Part shown: positions 50,110 to 63,619 of the stretch, piece by piece
Layout of the letters: each line of letters begins with the position of its first letter
Numbering within the stretch: position 1 is the stretch's first letter
Assembly: GCA_030248215.1 (NCBI GenBank)
Contig: JASANG010003724.1
Span: 178,660-242,659 of the forward strand
Reading direction: 5' to 3'
Length of the DNA stretch: 64,000 nt
Source of the DNA: Enoplolaimus lenunculus
Taxonomy: Eukaryota > Nematoda > Enoplea > Enoplida > Thoracostomopsidae
Notes under the pieces: generated by a model
Told to the model about the DNA's origin: nothing
Database searches by the model: none
The model's input: the letters and a program-made list of their open reading frames with translations, nothing else
Program-made: the position numbers and the translations under genes

Positions 50110-50538
50110 CTGTAGTGGCCCGAATAAGACGGGGGGTAATACGAGAAGGGGTCTCCATGTTGAGTCCCAATCAATAGGAGTCCGTATTCCTAAGAACAGT
50201 CTGTAAGCAGATAGAGTCCCTAAAAACCCTAATTAGAGTCCATAAATTTGAATTATCCCTAATTGTAGTATAAACTTGTGTTCGAAACCTTAAAGCGTAC
50301 TTAAATTTTCAAAGTAACATTACAAAGTATAATCTTGCATTATTGCTCAAGCTTTTGATGCAAGGCAAAAAACGTTTAATTGAACGGATAGTTGCAATAC
50401 CGGATATATATCAGTAAAGAAGGGTGGCGAAGGGATGGTTGAAAATAAATAACAGTCCGTAACCAAATAACAAGGAGGGTACCCTCTGGAGAGGCCAAAT
50501 AAATATCAGTCGCCCCTCTTATTCGGGTCAGGCCCCTG
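50110..50538. mobile_element. Mirror copy of the 36046-36474 MITE
   Basis: Begins ctgtagtggcccgaataag and ends gtcaggcccctg. Same inserted position just after the donor of the Reeler exon. Confidence 0.75.
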
Positions 50539-53069
50539 AAATGATGTTTTGTTCCCATCGCGTAGGGTTTTATACGCTGCTCTTCTGACAGACATGTACA
50601 AGCACACTTGTGTAGCTTTGGGGACACAACCGTGCGCTCCTCTCGGCCCGGATGGTAAAGCACTTTGTGATATATTTCCCAGCTAAACTTTTTTCTTTTC
50701 ATACATGGACCAACAGTTGCAGGAATAGTATTACCAAAATACTTCGATATGTCGTGCAATGCTTGCTTTATTTATAATTGCGCGTAAGCAGTAAGACTCT
50801 GATTGGTCTGGGCAAAAATGATTTTATACTAATTTAGAGATAAACAGTTTCATGATAAGGTAAAAGTAAATTTTATACAGTTGATTTTGCAACAAACTGC
50901 CGGGATTGTATGCAAAAACGTTGATATTAACCGGTTTATATATTTTAGGGTATGCATTTATGGATGATTTTAGCATATATAGCTATTATTAAGTGTTGAA
51001 CGTTTGGACGTAAAGCTGTTTCACTTCCAGTAATTTATGTTTCGAAATTGTATATTTGGGAACTGAACGATCACGAAAAGTGATCACAAGCCGTAATCTG
51101 CATTAACAATTTAAAATTGACAAAAGTGAACCATTTTTGGCCAAACGCCAGCTCGTGCAATGATAACCAAAAAGGCCAATTTAATATATTATGTTGAATA
51201 TTTGTTTTTAGTCGTATTGATTCGTGATGATCAACTGGGTTTCCTGTTACGCGCTGTCGATGCGTCAACAATACAAGAGGTGCCGCCCAAGGATGCTGGA
51301 GTGTTTCTTCAGAGTAAGTATTAGAAACATATCTGTAGTTGAGTTAGACGAATATGCTATTATATACTTGTGATACTAAGCCGAAAAATATGTAATGCTA
51401 ACTGGAAGGGGTACCCTTCCAGAGAGGCCAAATAAAAATCAGTCCCCACCCCCTCTTATTCTGGTCACTACAATATATTCCTAAGCCTAAGCCGAAGCCC
51501 AGGCCTATGCCTGGGCCAAGCAAAAATAGTCTAAAGCTTAAGCTTACTCTTTTCTAATCCTACAGAAAACGTTTCGTCCCTGATCTTTACATGGTCCGGC
51601 ATAATAGTACTTTAGCCCCATTTATGTTAAAATTAAAAGACCAAATTGCAAACACTAGGGTATAAAAAAATTTAATACAGAATTGCTGTATGTAGAAGTT
51701 TATTGTAGATGTGATATTTAATTTCAGACGGTTTCGACGCAAAATGTGCTCAAAGAGTCGGTGGTATTGTTAATGGGCAAGTAAAATGCAACAATCAAAC
51801 ATTCTTAACGCATGTCAACTATGTCGACAAATATTGTCCAGAGCGAATCGAATTCCTTTATCAAGCACCCATGCCTGGAGTGAACGTTGTTTTTCAGTAC
51901 GTTTTAGTATTTACTACTAAAAATCGACGGCAGAGATGAAAGATATTGGGTCAAAGGGATGATTAATAAAAGTTTTTTCGCATTGTAGCGAATCATTGGG
52001 TACCAATTCTTTATTTCTTTATGGAACATAGTTATTTTTTTTAATTTCAATATTGCAGTTCTCCTATGCTACTAAAGGTATCAAAAGATCAGCTTATGCG
52101 GTGCCAAATTTTTAGCTTGTCAGTTTAGCACAATTCATTTTTCATATCGCTTTTAAAAAATAATATGTCGAGGCTAATGGTACATAAACGGAGGTAACGC
52201 CCAGAGCATTAATTATTCGCAATTCGGTTTTCGATGTTCCGACCACAAAGAATACGATCTATAAAGTATGTATTTGGAATACCTACAACAGCTTACACAG
52301 AGCTTAAATTTTTCACTTATTTCAAAAACAACAAATCACACAGAGCTTATATTTTTCACTTATCTCAAAACACATTGGCTAGGTTTCTGAAACTCTACAT
52401 AAGTACAACTTAAGTATGTGCAAAGCATTTACTTAACCATTTTGATGTTTTTAAAAGCGTTACTTAAGTTTAAGTAAGTAGTTAATTCGCTGACTAAATT
52501 TAATATATTAAAAATTTACCGAGCCAGCATACTGACATTGGTCTAACTGAAACTGTAGGCTCAAGATGCCTCCGATATAAAACTAAACAATTACTTTATT
52601 CTTATGACAATGATTGGCATTTGGCGTTCATGTGTTTTTAATCAAAAAGTTAAGTATTTACTAAAGTTTGCAACTTAAGTAATCACTTTAGTAAGATTCA
52701 AAAAACCCAGCCAATATTTTATCTTACGTAAAAAATTTTATGTTTCAGAGCAGTGGGTGTTTTGGATTATTACACCAAGAACTTACATTCAAACTAAGCC
52801 TTACACTTCAGCCCTTGGTAAGCAGTCTTAGTTTTTCACTGGTGATTTATAACCGACAAGCGCTTAGGTGATACTCTCGTATTCTCCGCGCCAGAATATT
52901 TCTGTTTTAATTTTATATAACTGTCCAGCCGCGAAAAGCCAATGGCAAACAGTTTTCATTGCGATTAATCACAAAAGCGTATACTTTGATTGCAGAAATT
53001 GTTAGCCGGCTGCACACACTGACACTTTAGTGGAGATATTAACAACATGTGTATATTAACGTATATAAT

Positions 53070-53073
<4 letters not shown>

Positions 53074-53146
<73 letters not shown>
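53074..53146. repeat. (TA)n microsatellite, right arm
   Basis: Pure alternating run, longer and cleaner than the left-arm partner at 33439-33508. Adjacent 53147-53216 is the mirrored MITE fragment with ggaattataaatacagg. Confidence 0.9.
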
Positions 53147-53148
<2 letters not shown>

Positions 53149-53780
53149 TATCAACAGGAATTATAAATACAGGACCGTGAAACGGGAAAGTTAAAAATAT
53201 AACGGGAGCGGGAAAATAAAAAATACTTGTTACCAAAAATTTATTGTTAACGCTGTTTTATCGGTTTTAAACACATCATTTAGAATGCCAAAATCTTGAA
53301 ACAAATGCAGTAGGTGGAAACATATGATAAATTATGGAGTATGGCATCAAATTGGAAATTTTATGCAATACACGCTCAAACAATTTTATATAACTAATAC
53401 ATTGTGGCCGACACTTTTATTGGGCGACAATTTGTTATTTAGGTTCAATTCCACTGAACTGCGTGACGAAATTAGATTCAGATCATCAATACTGTGAAGA
53501 ACAAGCTGAACTGGACAGTACGCTGCATTTTTGTGACACACGAACGAGTTACTGCCAACGAACTTGTTGTCAATATGTGACGTATAAACAGAAAAAAGCA
53601 GCAGCAGAACAAATTGCTCAACATCGAAACGCCGCAGCACGAGGTCAACAAAATCAAAAAAGGGTTGAAATTGTACAGAATTCAAGGGAAAGATTTCAGT
53701 CACGGACAGAAAATTAATTCCAAAATTGCATGGGTAACGTAGTTCCAACAATATATGAGGACCTTATTAGAGCTTACGTG

Positions 53781-54013
53781 CACTGTAAATTTCAGTGAAT
53801 TGATTTTAACTCACAATGAGTTAAATCCCTCAGTCTGAGTTAGGACTATCAGAACTCAGAATTGTAAGTTGATTCAACTCATTCTGAGTACACTCATCAA
53901 CTTACCCGGAAGTAAATCAACTGAGAATGAAAATCCAAAGTGAGTTAATGTTTACTGTTATTAACTCAGAAATACCAAACTCACAAGAAGAGTTGATTAT
54001 TCAACTCATTTGA
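53781..54013. mobile_element. Mirror copy of the CACTG...CAGTG MITE
   Basis: Starts cactgtaaatttcagtg and ends tgaatttacagtg. Same content and position relative to the Reeler gene as 32567-32799. Confidence 0.65.
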
Positions 54014-57000
54014 ATTTACAGTGTGGTCATCTTATGTATGACATGTACCGTTAGTTGGCATACAATTTTAGGCATGAGTCAATGTAACAAGTTCAGTGTA
54101 ACAATGGTTTAACGCTTTGTCCAACATGCAGGTTTATATAAATAACTACAAGCACTGCGCAACCATTACCCGCATGCATGGAGTACTTATAGTACAGACA
54201 ACTAATTGCAAACTATATATAAATGTGTCTTATAAATACACATCTACCAATGCACTTATGTCTTACACGTATGTACAGTACAAAAGCCCTTCAAAACGCG
54301 AGAGAGTCGCCGGGCTCGATATTTAAGCTCCTTTAGCTGAGTTGTGATGGTAAACTGGGTCGAATTTTTGCTTGAAATTTAGATTTACTATAAAATAAAA
54401 AGTTTTAATAGACGAGAAATGATTAATACTTGACTAAACGTCTTGCATCATTATTTCTGAGCTTTATTGTCCATAACTGAGGATAATATTAAATTATTAC
54501 ACGAAAAGGTTATATTTAGCAACAAAAACGTAAGTAAAATACATTATCTTGTCGATAATTATATAGGGATTGTTAACTTTTTGGAGTGAAATAGTTACAA
54601 TGACATTACAAAATCAGAATTCTACAATCTTATTCATTCTTTATTTTTATAGTCGCTATGCGATTTCTTGAACTTGAGTTTGGTTCTAAATGAAAAATAA
54701 ATCACCGCAATATATGACGTTCGTTTTTGACAAACAAGCACTATATTTGACACATAAGTCTTATATTCACATGTGCGCAAGTTTTTGCAACGAGAACCTG
54801 CAATTTTGCAGTTTGCAGATTTTAAGCTTTTTTGCAGTTAGTCATTAATTGCAGCTGTATCTTCAGACTTTACGTGCACATTTGGTTCATCAAAAACTTG
54901 CAACTACAAGTGCATGTGTAAGATTTGTTCGCAAAATCCTAAAAAATTCTAAATCTGAGTATGCTGAGTTAAACGATTAAGATAAAATTCTTGGTTTAAA
55001 CTGTTACAGAGTCTGTTAAATAGACTTAAAATAGTTAATTTCAATCAAAAAATGAAATAATTTAATGCAAAAATATAATTATTGCAGCTTCGGCCCATGT
55101 TACTTTAAGCGGCGTCCATGTTTGTAGTGGGTGTATAAAAGAGTACGTTTAGAATATATATAACGTCTTTCACCGATGCGAAACGACCTTTGCTTTTCTT
55201 GAATATTCTTTACCAATAGGCGTTCGGATTTAGTTGCTGGTCATACTGTGGATACCTTAAATATTAAATATTAATCACAACGACTGTTTTCGAGATCATA
55301 TATTTGTAATTGCAAAATTTTCATTTTTTACTCCCAATAGGAATGTGCTTGAGATATCAAACGGGTCTCTTCGAGTGACTAAAATTAATTCAGGCATTAA
55401 CGGAACGTTTTTTTAGAAAAACCCGTTTCACAATTTTCCAGGGAACGGTAATGCAGGAGCCACAATAATTCACGTGGAGGGCGACTGCAAACTGTCCCAC
55501 TACTCCAAGTTATTATTTTGCACATGTGGTCAATTTCTGATGATTGACATGATTTAATCGACATGGAGCAACATTAATGTTTAAAGCACACCACATGTCA
55601 GAATTAAACTTAAACATCCGAATGAAATGAATGAAATATATATATAATTTTGAAAATAATTCGAAAATTAATATATTTTTTATTCTTAACTTTTACGTAT
55701 AATAAAAGGGCATTAAAAAGTAATTGCTAAAATATGACTAATTATTAATTTTGTAACTGTCGAAAGGTTTAAAAGCAATTATTAAACAAACCTCTTCATA
55801 ATCGGCTTGTAGCGCTTGCAAATCTTCCCTTGCGTCTGTAAATTCGTCAATCTAAAACAGTATTCGTTGTTTGCTGCGAATTATTTGCAGAGTAGTTATA
55901 TCGTGTCAATTTGTTGTGCCCAAACGTCAGTTGTGTGGCCAGAATTTCAAAAAGGTATAACCTCATCTCATTTAAAACTGCTTGTATACTAAAGGATTAC
56001 ACAGGTTGGAAATTTTTAAGCATAGAAAAACTGTTTTGATTTTTGTAATACAATTTTTTTGTGTTAATAATATTTGAAAGACACTAAAATCTGGTCAACT
56101 TACATCCATGCCTTCAGCGGTGTAGTAATGAACGAACGCGCGTCTATTAAGCATTCTGTTGTACTGTTTCAGTTGCCGTTTCCATGCGCACATTACCGAT
56201 GTATTGTTATAAGTCATGCAGGCTTCACGTGGAACCAGAGCAAATCTTCCTTCTATAACATTTACAGCACTACAAAATTATCGAATGCGAAATGCTACAA
56301 TAGTTTTGGCCATTGTTATTCTGAAAAGCATAACAGTAGTGTAAGTATATTCCTAAGTTTAAGTACAAGATTTGTCTAAACTTTAAGCTAACTCTGATAT
56401 AGTCCGCGAAAAAATGATCATCCGTCAAAGTATGGACCATATTTATCAGGGTACATCCAGAGAGCCTCCTACGGCTCCGACTCAAAATCGACAACGCGAA
56501 ATCTTCTGTTTTACAAAATTGAATCGTTCAGTGAGTTTGGTTTTAAGTTTTCGTGCAAAATTTGTTGCATTTTAGGAAACAAGTGGTCGGTATATCTTTA
56601 AAAACTAACCAAGAGCCAAATCAACTAGTCTGAGATAAAAATACAGCATTCTAAGCGGCTGCTGGTTGTAGGGTAGGTTTATGCCAGGAAAAGGGGCAAA
56701 TTTTTATAAAGGGGCACTTTTTGTGTATTTTTACAGTGTACAGATGTAATAGTCACTTGACACCGGATAATATTGCACATTACACCTATATCACTGGTAA
56801 AACTAGGTTGTTTGTGATCATGATCACCGAATCAAAACGTTCTTGTCTGTACAAAATCAATGTAGTTAAGATTGTATAATCACACATTTCTTTGTGATTT
56901 CGTCGCAATTTGTCTTAGATTTGATTCAGAAAAGATTTTGTATTTGACGTGTTCTTATGCCGAGTCTCATGCTAAGGCTTAAGCTTATATTACTGGTTAC

Positions 57001-57375
57001 ATACCCGTAAATGTAGCGTTGTCATATATAATTTGAACATTTTCAAAGCAAGATTTTTTATAAATTAATCATTAAAAACGAAACGTACTTGGTTGATACG
57101 CTGGTTTCTTCAGTGAACAATGAGTTTTAAACGACGTTGGAGACCAGTCGCAAATTTTTACATTTTTGAACCGTTGTTTCATATCGTACGTTGTCATTGC
57201 AGCAATTTGCTGTGTGATGTCACCTCTGAAATCATTTCCCTGTTATTAAGTCCAGTGAAAAATTAATTTTTTTGATAATTAACAATTAGCTTGCGACTAA
57301 ATCAGCTTAAATGTTCTGCCGAATAGTCATCATATATACTATCAAAACCGCTCATACAGAATAACAAACGCTTAA

Positions 57376-58077
57376 GGGTGGCGTTGTACTTTTGATGACG
57401 TCAGGCACCGATTTGTATAAAAGTCGGATTTTCGTACACTTTTCCAAACATGCTAATCCTAACCTAAAGAAAAAAACCGCCAATCCTAAACCAAAGCCTA
57501 AACCTGGTCTAAGTCTAAGCCGAAACTTAAATCGAAGCCTTAAGTTATTCAAAATCTGAAAATTTCAAAACAGAAATTTAGGAAAAGTACACAAGAGCCC
57601 TAAAGTCTAAATAGTTTACACTTACACGTAGTTTAACGTGATACCAAGATAAACACCCGGATCTCTGCTACAAATATGCATTGTATTGTGATCGCGTGCA
57701 AACACTGCGTTTGATACGGCTTGCAGGCTTGTGTTTTGTTTGTACACCTGAAATATCCGGTCCACAAATAGAACGGCCAATGTAAAGAACAAGAGCGGAA
57801 CCGTATTATACGCATGTTCATAAGCCTAAGCCAAGCCTAAGCCAAACCAAAAAACTAGTCTAAAGTTTAAGCGTACTCTATAATGCAGACCCACAGAAAA
57901 ACGTTTCGCCCCTGATCTTTACATGGGCCAATAGAGCTATGGTGGCGGTATGCCTGACGTGCGGCGCCGTCCGACATCCCTTCGCCACTATACGGTATCG
58001 TACGTGAGTTGAGTAATTCGCGTGCGATACCATACGGTGACGGACCGCTGCATGTCATCAAAAGTGTAATGCTGCCC
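57376..58077. mobile_element. Mirror copy of the TTAA-flanked element
   Basis: Mirror of 28503-29204, with TTAA on both sides and the nested TTAGGC MITE at 57775-57929. Present at the same site in both arms, so both insertions are older than the arm duplication or are shared alleles. Confidence 0.72.
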
Positions 58078-58181
58078 TTAAGTATATTTGTAATCATCGA
58101 ATGCATCCAAAACCGCTTCCTTTGAACATTTAAAAAAGATAACATCCAGTGATCCAATAAAGCATATCAACGGCAAGTAGT

Positions 58182-58313
58182 CAGTGCTGGAGCAGGCAGG
58201 GGTAGGAGCTCCCCCAAACTCGCGAGCGAGCGAACAAAAAGCCAGGCGCACCTGAAAACTTCGGCGGTTTCCCCCGAATGTGGGGGGTATGGGTGATGGC
58301 TCGTCCGGCCCTG
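58182..58313. mobile_element. Mirror copy of the 28266-28398 MITE
   Basis: Starts cagtgctggagcaggcag and ends cgtccggccctg, flanked by caagtagt and caagcagt, the same 8-bp duplication. Confidence 0.78.
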
Positions 58314-60174
58314 CAAGCAGTACACTTATTACAATTCGCAATTGAGAAAACAAAAACTACTCAAAGCTATTCATTGCGTACCATTTTACAATTTACCTGT
58401 TCACCAGCTTAACCAAACAACGCAAAATGACTACGAGAAAGCCGATTTTACAGCCAATGCAAGGCGTCTAGACAGCTCAGCATAAATGTGAGTCTAAACA
58501 ACTTTCATGAAGGGTATTCAAAGATTTCCGTAGACATTTGGCGACTTAAAACATTTCTGAGGAAGCCAAAACATTTTCAGAGGTTTTAACCGGCCCTGAC
58601 CCTTCACATTGGCTATTGGCCATTTCATTGGCGGACGATGTGCTAAGTTTGTGAATATTTCAAAAGTGAACAACCAATGAAAATGACCAGTTTTATACCT
58701 TCGAAGGCGCAACAATTGGACTCATCGCTGCCTGGAGGTAATGCAACCGCGGTAGAGGCACCAAATTTGACAAATACTCTGTTAGCGATGCATTCATGAG
58801 ATCACTTTGTGGTACACGTAATGGAACTGTTGTGGTCATCATATATTTTGAAATTAACGCATTCAAGTCTTCATGGATTGGTCTGTAAAGCAAAAAAACT
58901 ACGAAAATTGAAAAATGTAACTGCGATGAATCGCTTCAAAAACCTAACGTTTTTGCAATATCTGAGGCTTATTTTTGCTCTCAGAATCCTAGACCCATAA
59001 CCAAGTGGGGCAAAAAGGATTGATTCCTTCCTTGAAAAAATTTTGAGCCCCCTAGAAAATTTGTCTACCTTGCTTTGAAGTCGTTGAAATCCTTTGTGGA
59101 CGACACCATTCCGCCGACATCATCCGTACAAACGTATTTGGCTGATATTAAGTTGTACATATACTTGTAATAATGACAAATATAACTTTTAAACTGTTTG
59201 TTTGCTTTATAGTTATAGGAATTTAAATTAATAATCTAAAAAATAATATTGTAAAAATACCTTTTGACGTCCAAGTTTTTAACCATGCAGTTGAACATTT
59301 CAGCGTTGTCCAGAATAAAATTCATATCAATGTATTCTAGTTCAGTGTGCGACAACAATACGGAATTGTAAGGTTCTACTGAACAAAGCGCTGTCTAAAA
59401 TCGAACTATCTTGGGTGAAAATACTGAACTTCTATATCCTCCGTAGCGAGAGGGGTTCAGATGAAGCTCAACCCCCAGCAAAAACTTGCCCCAGCCCAGA
59501 AAACTTTTAGCCCAACGCCCAAGTCTTGTGAAATCAATCCGGTCCTGAAGCCAGACGGCGACCAGTGGGGAGATGGGGTTCAGCCCAGTTGGAACAATTT
59601 TGGCTCTCGTAGAAAAATTTCAACCTTACTTGTAAGTCATCAAAACCCTTGTATGCCCCTCATAAAAATAAATGTTTGCTCCTCCTATCAAAGGGACCAG
59701 GCATCAGGCCTGAATCAACGGTATGTTGCTTCGTTGGCTACGACGGTTCTGTTTACTTTTTGCTATTTTTAATACAGATGATGCTTCAGTTTAAAAACCA
59801 AATGACAAATCTCTTTTTAATCAAGTTGAAAATCGGTGCCGAAAAATTACAGGTTTTAAAATTGAAGTTGCTTTACGCTTGCACTTTTTTAGGTTTACTG
59901 GGAAGAATTATTTAATACAACACACATGTTGTTTCCAATTTACTCCAAAACAAAACAGCGTTCGTACCCGAGGATCTGTATATACCGAATAATCTAGCGT
60001 TGTCTGACGTGCAAAATACGTTGTTAGCTCTTCAGCAACCAATGAGGTAAGTCCTGATCCCGTACCGCCGCCAAGACTGTGAGTAATGATGAAGCCATCA
60101 AGATTGTCGCACTTCTCTGCTTCGCTGAAACTCATTACAAAGGCTTACAAAGCAAAAAAGACTGTACGCTGCTT

Positions 60175-60552
60175 CAGGGTACAACCGGAGGTCTGCCTCC
60201 GGCTCCGACAGACAATCGGCGTCCGGCTCCGGTAGAATTTTTGCCGGAGGTTCCGGCAATTTCGCTAGTGAAATTTTGCATAACTTTCCAAAATTTATGG
60301 TGTTTAGCGCGATTCGTTATACTCTTGCCACATTTTTCAGGAAAGAATTTTCAAAATTTCGTAGAGAATTAGCGTAAAACCAAACAAGTTAACATCATAT
60401 TGCAGATATTGGCTAAAATTAACTCTAATTCACCATCATTTTTACTACCTAATTTCACCTCACCTCCGGCTCCGGCAAGTTTCGTTGACCTCCGGCTCTG
60501 GCAAGTTTCGTTGAGCTTCGGCTCCGGTATTTTCAACTCCGGTTGCATCCTG
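60175..60552. mobile_element. Mirror copy of the CCGGAGCCGG MITE 26026-26403
   Basis: Starts cagggtacaaccggaggtc and ends actccggttgcatcctg. A few base differences from the left copy (for example tccgacagac for tccggcggcag-type text). Confidence 0.75.
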
Positions 60553-61723
60553 GCTGCTATACGCTATTGAACGAAATTAGTTTTTGTGATAGTTAACTTT
60601 TATGCGAAAGATTGCCCAAATATGGACACCAGTGAACAGCAATTATATATGCCACAGATTAAGGAAACAAACAAATTTCATTAGTGAAAATAGTACATAT
60701 TACACTGGAGAGTCCAGAATTTAATAGAACTTTTACCAAAATGTATTGATTTGAAATTTACGAAAATTAAATCTTACAAATACACGTCAACATGTGCATT
60801 GTGCGTGTACCCCGTGGCCAATATAAAGTTTCGGCATCCTTCAAAGTAAATACTTTCATGGCTCGTACCGTAGAACTTGTCAAATACCACACTGTGACAC
60901 CCGTTCAGGTAGGTTCATTACCTCGTTGAAATTTTCCCCTATAAAACGCTACGTCCTGTGCAAATATCATGGACGGAACGTTTTTCTTCGGGACTACAGT
61001 AGAATAAGTTTAAGCTTTAGAGTATTTTTTGCTATGGCTTACGCCTAGGCTCTCGGGCTTAGGCTTATAAGCACAACAGACGAGATTTAATTTTGAAAAT
61101 CTAACCAAAACATACTTTATAACCCTGCTTAAGAATGGCTCAATAATTTCTTTGCCAAGACGATATCTACTTCGCGCATAGCAGCCACCTGAATCTTCTT
61201 TTCCCGAAACAAACGCGTTATCAGGGTCGAATAATTGCTTTCGATGACCCGTTTTAACTTTATCTGCAATAATCAGCAGTCAAAAGCTAATCCGGCCGGC
61301 GTCATTGATACAAATCTATCTACAAATCACTAAGGCTAAAACCGACGCGCAAACCTAAGCCTGAGCAAAAGCCTAAACATAAGCCTAATTAGTAATCAAA
61401 AGCCTTCGCTCCCTAAACGCCGAGTCCACCAGTTTCCCTGTATCTCCAGTGGGCAGGCCCGTACAACTAACATGATCCGCTAATCCTATGACAAACGTGC
61501 ACCAAGGACAAAGACAGCACACAAAGTAGCAGCCTGTATGCAAACACGAACAAAGGTTTACAACGTATCCATTTGATGATGGAGCTGAAATGGTGTGAAA
61601 ACGCTGAAGCAGCTGAATAAAAATTTGATTGGTGAAACCTAATAACCGTACTAAAAGACCAATCAATTCGCCGAAAAAAACTGTTATTAGGGTTTTATAA
61701 TACCACTAGACAGTTTTTACTAT

Positions 61724-61922
61724 CAGGGCCTGAGAAGCCACCCTCGATACCCCTCTCATTTGAGAGCGCCCCACCCCTAACGGGGCCTTCACCCTAGCCG
61801 GTTGAAACAAAAACCGCTCAAGTTTTAAAATGCGCCTGGCTTCTCGCTCGCTCCGTTCGAGAGTTTGGGGGCTCACACTCTGGAATTTGGGGGAGTCCCC
61901 ACTTCTGCCTGCTCCGGCACTG
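61724..61922. mobile_element. Mirror copy of the 24658-24856 MITE
   Basis: Starts cagggcctgagaagcc and ends cctgctccggcactg. Same insertion next to the third tubulin exon. Confidence 0.65.
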
Positions 61923-62883
61923 ATTACAATTACACTTCATTATTGCAGTATATATTTGTTTTTATTACGAACGAACACACACTATTGTATGTTGGTTCCA
62001 GATCCAAAAACACAACCCGCGGATACAGCCTTTGTTGGGACTTGCATTCGCGAAAGAACAAATGATGGCTTCGTTCTTTCTTCTGTCCTACAACATCGTT
62101 TTCAATTGTGCCTAAAAGTAGTAAAATTGCCGGTTCAAATTCCAATATCAGCAGTCGAAACAAAATTGCAAACACGTCAAGGGAATTTAAATTCACAACT
62201 CTCAACAAGAGATAAGCATGAAAAAAGTACCGTTCTCTGGTCGTGCTACGCAGCAGCAAAATCCATACAGTGTGACATTTTTTGGGCTATTTGTAATTTG
62301 AAATCAGTAATTTGGTAATTTAATTTTGGTTTTGATTATTAAAATGAAATGTTAACTGAAACTGTCAGCTATATTAGCTAGTATTACGGAAACTAAATAA
62401 CGGTTTAACCGGGATATATATAATTTTCACGAAATCAAACGGCGTACTACGCAGCTTGCACAGCTGACACTGTTTTGGTAATCGCTCATTGATGGTTTGA
62501 TTAAAATTTCTAAATTCATTACTATTTCAGCATGGTTATGAAGCAAATGGAACATAACTACAAATAATGGTCGAGTCATATAAGCTAAATATTACCGTCG
62601 TTTAGGATCTCGTGATCAATGCCAAGAAGATTCCAAAAGGCATCGCCTATACTGACGCCAGCTTTTCCAATATGAATCCAGATAATCTCCCCAATATAGT
62701 ACTTACGAAGTAGTTATGCAACAGCATCCACTTTATTTCGTTTTGTCACCGAAAATGTCCAGCGTTGGGGTTAAAGAGTGGCAAATTTTAAAATTGTCAC
62801 TAGTTAACCCCACCTTAGCTTAAATGTCACTGTAATCATCTTATTAACACAACACGTGCGGTACACGTGTTTAGGTGGGGTTA

Positions 62884-63619
62884 CAGGGCGTAACCGGATA
62901 TCCGTTTCCAGTAAAAATCGGTATCCATTTCCGTTTTCCGTTATAGAAATACCGGAAAACTCAGTTTATTGTAACGTTCAAAATTAATTATAAATTACGT
63001 TCATTTTTCACAATTTTTATTACAGCGTGTGCTGTCATTGTTCGAACTGAAACAAAAATTACGATATTCATCCATATAACCTTAACAATTTCCAGGTGCA
63101 TCCGAAATTTTTTCTTCAAAATTTTCCGGGAAAAGCCCGGTGAACATTTACGCGTCTCAATTGTGTTGGCAGAACAATTAAAACTTATTTGAAATTTATA
63201 CACTTATCACACTTTATCATCTGTTTTGACCACGTTTCCGTTATTTTGACCACTATCCGTTTCCGTTATTTTTACCACTATCCGTTTCCGTTATTTTGAC
63301 CACTATCCGTTTCCGTTATTTTTTGATCACTATCCGTTTCCGTTATTTTGATCACTATCCGTTTCCGTTATTTTGATCACTATCCGTTTCCGTTGTTTTG
63401 ATCACTATCCGTTTCCGTTATTTTGATCACTATCCGTTTCCGTTATTTTGATCACTATCCGTTTCCGTTATTTTGATCACTATCCGTTTCCGTTATTTTG
63501 ACCACTATCCGTTTCCGTTATTTTGATCACTATCCGTTTCCGTTATTTTGATCGCTATCCGTTTCCGTAATTTTGATCACTATCCGTTTCCGTTATTTTT
63601 ACTATGCGTTTACACCCTG
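62884..63619. mobile_element. Mirror copy of the minisatellite-bearing MITE, shorter array
   Basis: Starts cagggcgtaaccggatatcc and ends atgcgtttacaccctg. The 25-bp array (63224-63597) has about 15 units against 19-20 in the left arm, with one unit expanded by extra t. Confidence 0.7.

Larger units (their letters stand above)
49929..53717 (+). pseudogene. Reeler-domain gene, right-arm copy, frameshifted
   Basis: Exons 49929-50095, 51212-51313, 51728-51896, 52749-52817 and 53443-53717 mirror the left copy with few changes. In the fourth exon the sequence caccaagaacttac is two bases shorter than the left copy's caccgaagaaacttac, shifting the frame into a TAA soon after DYYTKNLHSN. The putative upstream donor aacgtaagt of the left copy reads aactagttgg here. 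If these differences are real, this copy is broken; if the arm is an assembly artefact, they may be consensus errors. The last exon is still open and nearly identical to the left copy. Confidence 0.55.
55738..62691 (-). pseudogene. Alpha-type tubulin, right-arm copy lacking its start exon
   Basis: Minus-strand exons mirror the left copy: 62691-62596 (5' end cut), 62111-61983, 61263-61116, 60124-59968, 59394-59261, 58882-58699, 57239-57089, 56252-56104, 55851-55738. A deletion corresponding to left positions 23493-23888 joins gagattatc directly to upstream DNA, removing the Met exon, the first intron and the splice acceptor. The codon for Cys in REIICIHIG reads TGG (Trp) here. The GGGTGSG signature and the catalytic Glu remain open. 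As it stands it has no recognisable start, so it is probably non-functional or fused to an unseen upstream exon. Confidence 0.65.
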
